Of a stretch of DNA of 64,000 bases, positions 11,622 through 24,520 are shown in pieces. Within the stretch, counting starts at the first letter, position 1. Each line of letters starts with the position of its first letter. The notes below the pieces were generated by a model. That model was not told the DNA's origin and ran no database searches. It saw nothing but the letters and a program-made list of their open reading frames with translations. This DNA comes from Apis mellifera (taxonomy: Eukaryota; Arthropoda; Insecta; Hymenoptera; Apidae): assembly GCF_003254395.2 (NCBI RefSeq), contig NC_037649.1, forward strand, positions 1-64,000, written 5' to 3'. A program made the translations under genes and the position numbers.

Positions 11622-12720
11622 TAAATAATCTAAAAATTGAATTTTATTAATTATTAGAGCTAATAGTAATTTCTTCTTTAATATATTCATTCGTCGATAT
11701 ATTTTTTACCAAGGAAGAAAAATGAACAAACTTATTAATCGTTTTAAGATTATTTTGATCGCTGTGCAAATATCTTTGTGCAAATATCTTTGTGCAAATA
11801 AATAGAAATATAACAGAATATCGAAGATAAATATACGAAAAATTATAATTTTATATTAATTAAAGATAGATAAAATTAGGAATAAATAACAATTAGCTTG
11901 TAAGTTTAATTTATATATATATATATATTTTAATAGGATAAGAGTAATTATTCTTTATATTTCTTTTAGTATATTTTTTTTTTTTTTTGATTATACACGG
12001 TAATTATTAAAAAAAGAAAAAATTTTAGATAATGGACTATAAGAGATCATAAGTGTACACCACTAATTACGACCTGCCTGAATTACAATCGCGAAATAAT
12101 GTATTTTCTTTTCTTTTTTTTTATGGATGATTTATGGATGCTTTATAATAATTGAAATTATATTAATTAAAATTATTTGTTAAAAAATTACTGGTAAACG
12201 AATTTGTTTAAAAAAAAAAACATCAAAATCTCTCCGTATGGATGAATATGAATAAAACGATTCTTGTAATTTTTCTTTGTAAGATATCATCATTTCGGTA
12301 AAAAAAATATTGATTCTGCAATCTACGGAGTCTAAAAAAGTTCATCATTTTTTGAAGATGAACCAAAAGTGTCTATAACCGTAATATTGTAAATACATAG
12401 AACGGATTTGAAGAAAAAAAATAGATGTTACGTTCATTATTCGAGAGACATGAATATATATTATTTCCATTATTAGGATCTGGAATTCTCATTTCACATA
12501 TAATAATAATAATATGAGTAAAAATTGATAACTAACATACAAAATGAATAGCGATTTTAATTAATTTGAACAAGTAACAAAGGAATATTAATCCATCATG
12601 CGTTGCTATGTATCGCATTAGTGTATACATATACGATCCACTAACTGCGGTATGCATCCAATTAGAACGATAGTTATTACGCCGATATCGTAATTCCCAT
12701 ATAACTCCCATATAACATCC
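11622..12720. other. AT-rich stretch with triple 14-mer
   Basis: No gene. CTTTGTGCAAATAT (or its close variant) occurs three times in tandem at about 11764-11802. The rest is AT-rich sequence with homopolymer runs (T near 11977-11988, A near 12211-12220) and a TA run near 11915-11928. Confidence 0.5.
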
Positions 12721-13350
12721 CACGATGGAACGAGAAGATGCGTTTTAGCTTCTAATAATCGTTTAATAATATCTTGGATGTGGCGATCATACGCGAACCG
12801 AATAATCTATCGCCATCACGTCACGATATAGCTGCGGTGAACGAGCACTTGGAATAATTAATGCAATTTCGAACGATATCGGTAAGGGTTTCGGTTAATG
12901 TAGTTATAACCGTCGATTAATCATTCCTCCGGTAACTCTCTGTCGATCTACTTTTAAAATCGATCAGCTCCGGCCGCGGTATACTCCGTGAACCATCTTT
13001 CTCCACACTTTAGGGGATTACATTCGTCCTCGTATCAATTTTCATGAAAGGGCAAAATTATCGCGAGCCTCGAGAATTCAGAATTGAATTCACCGGTGTG
13101 CAGGAAGCAATGGCCCGAGGAAGTAGCTCGCTCCGGCACGAGGCTGCCGGCCTCCGAATGATGTATTAGAAGTAACTGTGGCCAATAAAAATCAAGCGCT
13201 TTCTTTGGCCCACGTGATTTGTGGCCGATAAATCAAAAGACCGCATTTCTTACATGCACCGTTCGCCAACCGGAAATACGATCGTTGAATAAGTGCGCAC
13301 GCGTGTACGCGTGCGTATGCTCTTTTGCTATTTCTTCAGCAACGCGTGAA
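12721..13350. promoter_or_regulatory. GC-elevated block, possible cis-regulatory element
   Basis: A GC-richer island inside AT-rich DNA. It has many transcription-factor-like words: CACGTG (E-box, near 13211), AATAAA-type homeodomain words near 13184, and a GCGCACGCGTGTACGCGTGC near-palindrome at 13295-13314. No ORF of note is present. Such islands in bee introns and flanks are often conserved enhancers, but the function is inferred from composition only. Confidence 0.25.
13293..13320. other. 28-bp alternating purine-pyrimidine near-palindrome
   Basis: All 28 bases alternate purine and pyrimidine, mostly CG, CA and GT steps. The centre is an inverted repeat, GCACGCG-TGTA-CGCGTGC (13297-13314). 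It is a Z-DNA or cruciform candidate inside the GC-elevated block. Confidence 0.6.
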
Positions 13351-14430
13351 TAACCAGGAAAGGAAGGAAAAGGAAGAGAGACTTAAAGAAACGGAATTGT
13401 GAGAAAAAAGGAAAAAAAGGAAAAAAAAGAAAAAGAAAAAGAAAAAAAGAAAAGAAAAGACGAGATCTGCCGCCAGGAAAACTTTGAAATTATTTTGAAA
13501 TGTTGAATCGCAATCTCATTCTGATAGTTTGCTGCGATGAATGATTTGATTACCGGAAAACTTATCATTCCTACTCTCAGCGGAAGGCAATTTATAAGAT
13601 TGGTGAGTTGGCGCTATAATGTGATAGCGTCGCTACCGCTTGAGGGGAAATAGCGGCCGATGTATAATCGGAGCAGAAGAGAAAGAGATGGTGGTAGATG
13701 TGCGCGAGGGAAGAAATGGTAACTCGCCGTGGCCTGTTTGCTGTTTGTGTTTTTAATTTTCCTCAGCCCGTTTTGTATGCAGATATCTAGCGTAATTTAT
13801 CCGAAGCGGAGAGGGAGGAGCGTACGTGTGGCGGATAGCCAGTCCGTTCGCACGCTACTCTTTGCCAACAGGAGGAGAAGAGTATTCTGTCATCATTGTT
13901 ATATGTTGCAAACATTATCAAATCATTCGCTATTACTCTTTGCATTATCTTTATTATTCTCGATATTTCAAAATAAATCAATATTTTTCTTTTTTCTTTT
14001 TTTTTTTAATACGATTTTAGGTATTATCTTCAGATGAAATATTTATAGAAATGTAATTGAATGTGATATAACAAATTACGATATGTTATAAAAAAAAAAT
14101 AAATATTTACAGAGTAAAAAACTTGAGAAGAGTAAGAAGAAATGTTCAGAATCGAGTGAAATAGGATTTTTCTAAGCTTAAACAAATGTTTAAAAAAAAA
14201 ATCGAATCGATTTAAATTAAAGAAAAATCAAATTTGCGAATAATATGAAAATTGGGATATACGTAATAATTGAATATACGTAATTAAATATTAATGATGA
14301 AAGAAAATACAATCGATTTTACTATTAATTATTTTCGCGATAGCGAGGCGCGATGCTATAATTTGGGAAAGTGAGAATGATGCTTGAGAAAATTTATTAA
14401 ATTTCTTTTCTAAAATATTTTTCTTTGCAG
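13351..14430. other. Mixed noncoding DNA with purine tract
   Basis: A purine tract (about 13353-13460) is followed by a GC-elevated patch (13570-13880) and AT-rich DNA. The + strand ORF 13729-14037 begins with a hydrophobic run but uses a non-ATG start and ends in poly-T-encoded Phe; no domain is seen. Confidence 0.4.
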
Positions 14431-14452
14431 TTGCACCCTTTGGAGTCGCATC

Positions 14453-14470
14453 CTGTCCAAATAAGGACAG
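14453..14470. promoter_or_regulatory. Candidate CArG (SRF-type) box
   Basis: CCAAATAAGG at 14457-14466 fits the CC(A/T)6GG consensus bound by SRF-type MADS proteins. It is centred in a longer inverted repeat, CTGTCC ... GGACAG (14453-14470). A strong polypyrimidine/AG acceptor-like site (TTTTTCTTTGCAG) ends just upstream at 14430, so the block could instead be an untranslated exon. Binding is inferred from consensus only. Confidence 0.3.
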
Positions 14471-15480
14471 CGAGTGATTTTCTTCCCTGAATTGGCAAAG
14501 ATACTGCTAGAGACGGTATAGGATATATAGGAACACTATGGCACACTTCGCGCACGAGACAGAGAAGAACTTAATTATCTGTGAAACAATAGCTAACGAA
14601 TTATGATTATTAGCCGAGTGAAAAAGGCGGAGGGTAGCACACTCTATCCATGGTGATAAAAGTTGCGAGCGTAAATAGGGGGATTCAGTTTCGTTTTTCC
14701 AAGGTCCCTTCGTGAGCAGAATTGTGAGACCACCACGTTAGATTAGTTTCTCTCTTTGTTCGTTCTTTTACCTCCCTTCCCCCCTCCTTTTCTTTTCCGC
14801 TTATCTGGCTCCCAAGTGTAGGAGGACAACTTGCAACAGTATCCCATTTTAAATCCAATCTATATTTTGCTCCGGCTAAATCCCATTGCTAAGCAGATTT
14901 CCATTTCAGAAGATTTCAAATTGCCTTTTATAGTATGCTGTCTCCTGCTATTTTTTTTTTTTCGCTAGATCTGTTCCTACACAACCAACACACCGACTCT
15001 TGATTGATGAACGTTGAAATGATGAGTATACACACACACATATGTAAAATATAATCGCTTATACGTATTCGATTAAGAACATGTGAACATCATGAACGAT
15101 AAATAAAATATTTTTCTCTTCGTTTCTTCATGAATGGTACAAAGAAAAATACAAGAATACAAAAATAAATAATTATTTTTCTTTTCATCTCGTTTCGTCT
15201 TTGTGACACTGTCATCGTAAATCGATGATAACCGATGCATTGAAGTTTAGATAGAGATCATCCCCCAATGTATCACAATCGGATTACAGTATATGTGACA
15301 AATATCACGGTAGAAACAAAAGAACATTGCGTTTCCTCTCACAAAACGCACGTTTCTTTCCCAAGATTTCTTTCCAGCAATGTATATTTATTGTTCGTTC
15401 ACGAATAATAGCAAATGAAATGGCAGAAACTGCGTCCATATAATGAGTCCATATAAGACTCATACAGTTAAATATAATCT
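14471..15480. other. Noncoding DNA, no gene recognised
   Basis: Moderately AT-rich, with a pyrimidine-rich run (14745-14815), a T11 run near 14951 and a short CA run near 15031. Nothing codes for a recognisable protein in either strand. Confidence 0.4.
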
Positions 15481-16080
15481 TGGACAAAATCCACTCCGGC
15501 GCTAACTTGTAACGACTTTACCGAGCGGTGAACCATCTAAGAAGCTACAGGGACCTAAGAGTTGTTTACGAAGCCACGAAATCAAATTCCACCGATCTAC
15601 CTTCGATGCAAATGAAACTTTACGAAATTGGTTCGGAAGAGATTTATCCACTTAGACGGCGCTACTCGTGCGTAAAGGAGCAAGAGGGAGCGAGGTAAAG
15701 AGCGCGCACGATTCAGGGTGACTCTACACCAGCTCTCACGTTGCGCGCTGCCTGGGAAATATGATAATGCCCGTGGCGACGACAAGACGAATGGCTTCCA
15801 CTATTCCTCCGCTCGTACCATCGTGGTTAACTTGCTGATTGGTCGTTGGACTCATGGTGAAACGAATTTTTCGACGTATACGCGCTTTTTCGTAGAGTAT
15901 CGTATCGCCGTAGTCGTATTTCATCGGCCTGCCTCTGTTTTTCTGTCTGTTGACTGGGCATTCGCTCTTTTCGATGCGGTGATAATTCTTCGCCGTGTTT
16001 GCCCCTTGCGTAAGAAGTTAGACTAAACGAGTCGCTTCTTGAATTTTGCTTCGATTCTGCTCTGCTCGCGTAAATAACCT
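15481..16080. other. GC-elevated, CpG-containing block
   Basis: Local GC and CpG density rise and ORFs overlap in several frames (15718-16026 on +, 15827-16177 on -), as usual when stop codons become rarer. None has a recognisable domain. It may be a regulatory island or untranslated exon; I cannot tell which. Confidence 0.3.
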
Positions 16081-16208
16081 TATTTTGATTCGTAATAATA
16101 AATCTATCTTTTATGAAAAAGATATTTGCCGCGTATTCATTTCGCGAGAAAAAAAAAATGGATCGATCATCAATCACAAGAAAGGAATGAAATTAATTTT
16201 TAAGATTT

Positions 16209-16246
16209 CATACACACGCGCACGTACGCATGCACACACACATATG
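16209..16246. other. 38-bp alternating purine-pyrimidine tract
   Basis: Every base from 16209 to 16246 alternates pyrimidine and purine, mixing CA, CG and TA steps (core CACACGCGCACGTACGCATG). Such tracts can adopt left-handed Z-DNA under torsional stress; this is a structural prediction only. Confidence 0.6.
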
Positions 16247-17584
16247 GACATACATTATTATTTTATCGATACGTCTCCAAAATTTTCTTCCTGCATGAAT
16301 TTTGAATTTAAATTTCTTATCATTTACTCATTTCTCTTTCGTTGATTAATATTCATATTATTTATATCAATATTCATATTAAATTATATAATAACAATAG
16401 TGATAGAGATATATATATCGATGTATATAAAAGCCGATATATGATATAATATATTTAATTTGATTAATAAAATTATTCATTAGTTATTATCGCAGTTTAA
16501 TAAAATTATACTTATTTTCATATTTTTTTTTGTCTTTTAAAAATTCTTCCTTGACCTCTTTTTATAACATTACCATATACGACCTGTTATAACATTACCA
16601 TATATGATATAATCTGAATTAATCTAAGACGATCCTTTTTTGGAATGATAATGATTTTCAATTTCAAAAACAGATATAAGATTTTTGATAATAATAATAA
16701 TTAGATTATTTGAATTTTATAATTAGATAAATCATCAATTTCAATCATTCGAAATCATACTTATTTTACGGTGCATGCTCGATTCAAGTAGAGACTCTGC
16801 TACGATACTACAAGCTAAGAGAGATCTGTATGTAAACCATGATATAGCTTCCAAAGTTTCGTGCACCACGAGAACCGAATTGCTGACCCGAAGGCGTCGT
16901 TGTGGGATTTCAATTAGTCCCCTGTCTCTTCTTCCACGAGCAATCGTGTTATCCCTTTGCTCTCATTGATCCATCCTTAACCTCTATATTCATTCACTGC
17001 TCCTTTCCATCCACTCGCAAAGTTTCAATTCTATCATTTACATTAACTATCTTATCTTGATTTGAACATCATTAATAATTTTGCTTTTGTTGAATTAAAA
17101 ATATTCATCTTTTGTGCTAAATTTATTTCATTTTTCTATATATACACAGGAAAGTGTGTTGCGACAATAACAACAATTTTGAGAAAAATAATTCAAGTAA
17201 AAACCTTTTTTAATTTTTAACAAGTTGCTATTATATAAAATGTAAATTTTATAATAAATATTTAATAAAAGAAAATTTTAAGAAATATAGATACGTATAA
17301 TATCTTAAAAATATCAAAAATATCCAGAATTTTCCGAAATTATTTATATTTTTTTATTTGTTTATGACATTGAATATAAAATAAATATTTTTAATTCATG
17401 TTTCTACAATTTTAAAATAAATAATGCGTATAAAAAATTGAATATAGTTGAAATGTTTTTTTTATTTCTCGCCATTGCAGATAACATTGTAATTATTTTT
17501 TCTATCTATTCCATTATTAATAATATTTTTTTCTATTGTTAGTTCAAATTTCACGTTTATACGATTTATAATTCGGTTTTTTAT

Positions 17585-17607
17585 AAAAAAAAAAAAAAAA
17601 AAAAAAA
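17585..17607. repeat. Poly-A run
   Basis: About 23 A bases followed by GAAAAAGAAAAG; simple slippage-type repeat. Confidence 0.9.
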
Positions 17608-20422
17608 GAAAAAGAAAAGAAATCTTAGACAATACACAAACAATTAACTTTACAAAGGAAATGAAACAAATTAAAATATTTTTTTAGAATAAAAAGATGT
17701 TGAACGATTAAAACGTTTATATAATACGAATACATAACGAGTTGTCAAGTAGCAGTAAAGAAAAAAAAAATCGCGAAATTTTAATGACGTTACAATTCCA
17801 TGTCACGCTCGAAATTGGAATTTGCGGATTTTTGCGGTTATGTACGTACGGTTAATCCAGATTTTTCATCAATTTCACTAATTGGTACACATGTACAGAC
17901 ATGGTAGTCATTTCAATAGGCGATCGATATTCGTTAATATCCGTTGCAATTAGAAGAACCTATTGGTGGCAAGGTAGACGTACCGTTCGATTATCGGTTT
18001 TATCATATCGTGATAATAACGAGCATCGAATAAACGCAATAGCTTGTTCCAAATGATTCTGGTGCACAACTGACGCTCGATTGATCCGATTGTAATGAGT
18101 GTACAATGCATAAATCTATTATTCGTCATACGATTTTGTTGATTTTCAATAATAAATTAATATGAATTCGATTAATAGAAAATGATATCGCAAAATCTTA
18201 CAGAAAAGAATATTATTATATTATAGTAAAGTACGATGAAAAAAATCTAAAATTATTACCATAATTTTATGTAAATAAAGAATATATCGATTTTATACAA
18301 TTTTGAGGATAAGATTTAAATTTAAGATTACATTACTGATTTATAAAATAAGATTTAAGACGAAATAATAATATATATCTACGATATGGCATTTCTAGGA
18401 TAAATAAATTGATCGGGACGGGTAAGAGTACGTTGTTATATTCATTAACGCTCATCCAAGCAGATAAAAATTGGCGGAATAATGATGTTCCGCGTTATTA
18501 ATGATCAATTTCTTTGTCTCTTCCATTACGTGAATTCTATTGATATTTCCGATGCCTATATTCATAAATTTTCTTTTTTCTCTTGTGTGATTTCCAATTC
18601 CAAATTTGTTTCAAACCTTCTTGCATCAAAATTAAAACTCGTTCAAGGCTATTATCCTTAATTGCATCTCACTAATCACATTAATTATCCTTCTATAGAA
18701 AGATTAAATAGAATGATTAAATTTTTTCGATTTCATTTTTAATTCCATGTTGCATTTATGACAACACTTATGTTTCGAAGATAAAATATTTCGTAAGGAT
18801 AAAATATATTATGATATTAAATATATATATGAAACGGATCGATACCAATTACATAAGTTTATTTATTTATTTTTTTTTTTTTCTATAAAAATCTAGCATA
18901 AAAACTTTGCATGAGATAATTTGTAGATATACAACAAGATAGAAATTAAATATTAATCATAATTCCATTATGAAAAAAAAAACTTTTTACAAAATTGACG
19001 TTGAATTTTCCTTCTGTTTCTTACACTTAGATGAAGAAACAATTTTTTATTTTGACAATGTTTAGAATACGTTCAAATCTGAGAAAGAATCATTAGCATA
19101 ATCACGTATCTTGACAAAGTTTGTGAAATTCTCTTAAGTAACGGTCGACAGCTGTAGATAAATGGTCCTTTCTGAGACCTCGGAACTGTTCGTTCATTCG
19201 AACGGCCTATAGTACCCAGCAGCGCCATTGTAACGACGAATGAGCGTCGTAAAGAGTTTAACAACGCCGCGTCGAGAATAGAAAGTTTCCTTTAAGATCC
19301 TTACGGAATCGTTAACTGCGCGTATTTTAGAGCAGTTGTAAAGACGACAGACGAAGGGAATCCATGGAATTGGAATCAAATCTTTTTCCTCCTTCTCCTT
19401 CTCCTTTCCCCACTCTCTCTCCTGTGCCCCCTCCCTTCAAAAACCAAGAAAAAAGGAAAGGAGGAAGAAAAATATTTAACTAGTGACACTTGTGTCCCGT
19501 GAACAAACGGGAGTAAGGAAACTTGTACAAAATGAAGCTCGAATACGAACTTCATTCCCTTAACGAGATCTTAGATTCTAACGGCAAATTATTAGAATTG
19601 AAGAAGTGAAGGGATGAAGAAAAATACAATAGGGAAATGAATATTTATTCGAATGAATGGATGTGAAGATCGTTAGGTACGTGAAAACTGTCCTCTATAG
19701 ATAATTCTGGCCTAGGCACCCACCAACAGTCGCGGGCACAGACACATTCGTATTACTTAACTCGGCGATAAACTCACCCCCGAGACCTGTAAACCTCTAA
19801 CTCCCTCCCGATGGTCCAACCTGCATTTTCGCTTGCATTAAACTACCTGATTTGTCGACCGTGGTACAGACTTCTAAGCTGACCTCCATTATCCTTCGAG
19901 TCCATCGAGACCAGTTTCGTACCAGCGTACGAAATATTATTGATTCATTATTAACGCGTTTACCGATTATTTGACATTAACTTCGTTAGTCTTATATAGA
20001 ACATATTTTTTAAAATAAATAAACAAATATATATATATAAAACAATAAATATATATTTCGTATTATAAGTTGAAAATTTGGAAACTTTCGTATTGACTGT
20101 GGATATTTTATGAAAGTAAAATGTATATTCGAACTAGTATGTTAAATAAGATATGCGAATATATTTATATTTACAGGTATTTTTATATTGCGAAATATTA
20201 GTAAGTTTATTACCTATATTTAAAAAAAGTTGCTCATTAAAAAAAATAAAAAAAAAAATAAAATAATTAAATATCGTTATTCTAAAATTAATTGGAGAAA
20301 AATTTGAGAAAGACTCGAAATTTGAGATTTGTTTTTTTTTGCACATACGTTTTTCTTTTCAATAAATTCATTTGAATAAATTATTGAATAAATTATATAT
20401 ATTTTTTCTTTTTCTTTTTTTC

Positions 20423-20443
20423 TTTTTTTTTTTTTTTTTTTTT
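20423..20443. repeat. Poly-T run
   Basis: About 21 T bases after CTTTTTC-type units; simple repeat. Confidence 0.9.
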
Positions 20444-22020
20444 AAGTTTAATTGAACCAACTAACAATTCATTATATATAGAGATTCTGATTGATCCTTA
20501 CTTTCGCGCTTCCTTTAATTTCCTTTCATATCTTTTCTTCCTATAACGAAATATTATGTTGGTGATGTAAGAAAAAAGAGAATTGGCTATAGCGGATTTA
20601 CGTGTATATACATATAATAAACGACACAAGATTTATATTGAATTTATCATTGAAGCTTAAAATATTGTAAATTTCTGAGTCTGATCGATACGAGAATTTC
20701 ATTGATGTATAATATCGAAATATCGTAGAATTCGAAATATCAAGAATTATCATTTTATCAACAATTTAGATAGAAAAATCCGATTTACGTGATATGGAGA
20801 TCGATGAACGTAAAAATAGGGTAAAAATCATGATAGAGAATCCAGTTAACGGGCTTGTATGTAAATAGGTATTGCAAACTTATTAGCGTCGATATACCGG
20901 TTTGATCGCATCATTTTTATTAAAGTTATATCCAGACAATTCATGAAAATAGATTTTCATCGAATAATATTCGTCATGAATCTGTATGTGAATTAACTAC
21001 AAACAATTGGTTCCACAATTATTACTTTATATTCGATGCACTCTAGAACTCTGTTTCTACGAGACGAAGAGCTATGAATACATGACGTTTTTTTGCGATG
21101 AACGAGACGCGTATAAGTTATGCGCATGCATACAAGATTCTCCGCGATACGTGTCGGTTCATTATAGGGATGTATGCGGGACGCTAATGCGACATCAATT
21201 ATGCGCCAATAACATAACAATACATAACACGTCGCATTGCTTGCATGACAATGTACCGTGACCTGTGTGCACCCACTACACTGTGTGGTGATCGGTACCC
21301 GCATATCCTTCTATTGTGCATTGTGTATGGCTGATTGCTGTGCGTAATACTCCGTGCAATTTTGTCACTACGATGCTACAATTACATTCGCGCGTTAATA
21401 GTTTTCCGCTGTTACATGTTCTCTATCGCGGGGGCAATCGGATTAGATTTTCATATCTTATGCCTCATACGCATAATGGGCGAGTAAATTAAAATAAATT
21501 TGATAAGTGTACGAAATATTTTTAAATTTTATAATTAATTTTAAACTTTATATATATTATTAACATATATTTTTCTTAATCTATTGATCTATTAATGCAA
21601 ATTTATCTGATCTACTTTTACAAAATTAAAATCAAATCGAACGAAAAGAGTAAAGTTATTCGAGTCTTCCTTCTAATTCTAAAATTGAATATTTTATAAT
21701 GATTTTTAATTTTTAAATTTTTTTTTCTTTTTTTCTTTTTTTTTTTTTGTAGAAATGAAGGAAAAAAGAAACATTCGATATAAGTTTATTTCAGAGAAAC
21801 ATGAAATATGAAAAAAGATTCGAAAAGTAAGAGGATAAAATAAAGAGATGCAATTTTTATATTATAAATTGGATGTCTTTTACATATTTCAAATTATTAA
21901 ATATTGAATATAATTAAGCAAGTAAACATATATATTGCAAATTTATAATTTATAAGATTGGTTGAATCATACAGACGTTAGACATTACACGTAGAGAACA
22001 TAAAAAATTGTTCATTTGTT

Positions 22021-22832
22021 TTGCATTTACGATACGTCGAGTATTTACGAATGGTGAAAAGAATTAGGCAGGGACAGAGATCTAAATGAGTCTCTGAAAT
22101 ACAATTTTCGATCGGTCGATCACCATACGACAAGTACCCTCGAGATAGTGGTCGCTGGAAAATTGTTTTTCCGTGTTTGCTATCGGTCGATCAGCACTCG
22201 GGTGATTAAATTAAAACGGTTAATCCGATAGCGACAATAAAGTGGCGGCGGGTACCGGAAAATAACATGCGCGATTGCACAACTCTGCAAACCATTAATG
22301 GTATATACCCGTTATCGCCATAACAGGGTAACGTTTGGAAAAGGAGGAGAGATACCGTCGTTATTAGTTATAACTCGTAGAATGACATATTCAACTTTGA
22401 ATTTTAACAGAGAGAGAGAAAGGAGGGAAAGGAAAAGAGGGAAATCTATCACGTGAAACGTTATATCGAAACAGACTTCTCTCATTTTAACATTTGTGGC
22501 CAAATATAAAAGTTGTGACATGAAAAATGTACAGACGAACCTCTACGAAACAATGTCATGAGGATAATCTGTTTGCTCTCCATTATTCGTACATGGTTCG
22601 TTAAAATTGAATTACATGCAGTAGGATATGTATATACATGTACATTAAAAGAGTTTTTTAACACGTACGCGTCCTGAACAAAGATTCGAGCTGATACTCG
22701 CATCGTGTTTGTGTTTCGTTCGTTAATGATCTAATAATCCATATCCATCCATAAAAGACAGGGAATTCATACGCGCGTTTTGTTTATTCTCAATCGAATA
22801 TCGCGCATTCGTGCCCATTCTCGATCGACGAT
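22021..22832. other. Noncoding DNA, no gene recognised
   Basis: Includes a patch with repeated GGTCGATCA words (22115-22195) and a GA-rich run (22410-22440). ORFs are short and lack motifs. Confidence 0.4.

Positions 22833-22866
<34 letters not shown>
22833..22866. repeat. (CT)n microsatellite
   Basis: TC dinucleotide repeats with one TTTC interruption, next to a GC-rich block (22870-23160) that contains an arthropod-initiator-like TCAGTC at 23046. Overlapping low-complexity ORFs on both strands follow from it. Confidence 0.9.
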
Positions 22867-23333
22867 GTTATTCGAACGTACGGTGAACCATTCATTATGT
22901 ACGGGCTGTCAAATGGCCCTGACCGCGGACCTGCTAAAAGGACAGACTCCCTCGTACGAGGTGCAGGGAGCACTCGTTCTCGTCGAGTTTGTGTTACGCT
23001 CGCGTTTGCGGTGGTTCGGAGCTGCGGTCGCGATTCGATGCCCATTCAGTCGTCCAGTTTTGGTTTGCTTTGGAAATGACCCAAGCACTCCGAACGAAAT
23101 CCGCTGAACCGGAAAGGCAAACCGTCTCCCGCCACATCACCAGCTCAGCAATTCGTAGCTGTATCCGGCCCGTCCTCTGCCTCTCTTTTTTTTCTCTTCT
23201 TTTTTTTTTCTTTTTTTTTTTTCCTCAATTGATCACGAAACGAGAATCGAACGTGAGTTCTTCGGCAAATGCTTACCCTTTTTCAAATCGGACGGAAAAT
23301 GATTGATATCCGTTTCATCTTGTTTCAGTTTTC

Positions 23334-23364
<31 letters not shown>

Positions 23365-23930
23365 AACACAATCAAAGTATAAATTAAATCTCTCGTTTGT
23401 TCGTTTTCGACGAACGAATAATATCGTTACATTTCTATTTTCTGCGATAAATACGAAATACGAATCGATCTTGATATTATTTTGTCGCAAGATAATAATG
23501 ATGGAATGGAAATTTTTGGACAGAAATTTTGCCAGCATTTTATTTCGAATCGATTATTTTTTTTTATAATGCGTGTCAACGTGAACCAGATCTAGGCGAG
23601 ATCTACGTTCTGCCAAAAATAAATTCTAATCGATAAAACAGTTCAAGTTTTGATGGAAATTGTAAAAATTTAATTCGTCGACGAGATTAAATTGAGATTG
23701 AATCATATCGATCTTTCCAATGAATCGCAATATTATTTTTCGTATCATTTTGTGGTAATGTAAGGGAGAAATGATGAAATGATGAAAATAATGATACGTC
23801 AAGATTGAATTATTTCGCGACAAGTACAGAGAAGTATATAGAGAATGAACATTAACGAAGGCATTTGGTATCGCATAGTGAAATCGTTGTTTCTTTGATC
23901 CGATAACTACGTAGGACTACGTAGAAAGGG
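22867..23930. other. GC block then AT/T-rich DNA
   Basis: A GC- and CpG-rich patch (22870-23160) has ORFs in several frames but no recognised domain. It is followed by polypyrimidine runs (23188-23222, 23330-23364) and AT-rich DNA. The TCAGTC at 23046 could mark a transcription start, but nothing else supports a promoter. Confidence 0.3.
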
Positions 23931-24520
23931 GGTTAACTGAGTGGGCATCCTCCTCCATGTTGGAAACGGTAAATCACGTGGCTGTTTTAGGAAATCTGGT
24001 GAAAAGTACATATTCACGCTAGAGAGGATAGGTATTGGCCGTGTTGAGGTAGGTGACGTAGTTGCAGGTAGTTGGAGGAGAATGGAAAGAGGGTGGGAAG
24101 TTGGTGCACCGAGGGTTTGGCATAGCGTTTAGCACATATACGCGTACACGTACGAGCGAGTGAACAGTACCTTTATGGAAAGTGAAGGGTCGGAGTGTGC
24201 GAGAGAGCGAGGAGAGAGAGCGGATAGGCGGAGGGTGGGGCAAAGGAGAGTGAGCAGGAGAGAGAATGGTAGTGTACAGAGCGAGGGTTGTTATTGCAGA
24301 TTGCGTGGAGTGAGGGCCGGGTGCACTCAGCAACGGTACTGAACGAGAACTCCGCTGCCCGACCAGGCCTGCAGTGCAACCGGGTGGATGCAGGCCTCTC
24401 AATATAACGAAAATCTATACGGTTTCATTTGTCGGCCAGGCACGACTTTATTTGCGAATCGTCGAGGAGTTCGGCAGCGAAGCGCCATGGTTTCGACGAA
24501 TCGCGGCACGCGATGCGGCG
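23931..24520. other. Purine- and GC-rich block
   Basis: GA-rich on the + strand between 24070 and 24280 (GAGAGAGCGAGGAGAGAGAG and similar), then a GC-rich patch to 24520. The 127-residue minus-strand ORF (24019-24402) is rich in Ser, Pro and Leu because of the purine bias, and has no domain. Confidence 0.4.

Larger units (their letters stand above)
16247..22020. other. Long AT-rich region without recognised gene
   Basis: Mostly AT-rich. It contains a near-duplicate TTATAACATTACCATATA (about 16561 and 16586), poly-A 17585-17607, poly-T 20423-20443 and poly-T near 18868-18881. Slightly GC-richer patches lie at 16770-16990, 19050-19380, 19680-19930 and 21000-21480. ORFs in those patches (for example 20993-21304 on -, 21007-21261 on +) overlap antisense to each other and show no motif. 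Confidence 0.5.

Noticed and set aside
11099..11650. 183-residue Phe/Ile/Leu/Tyr ORF
   Set aside because: It is the translation of the (TTTTA)n microsatellite.
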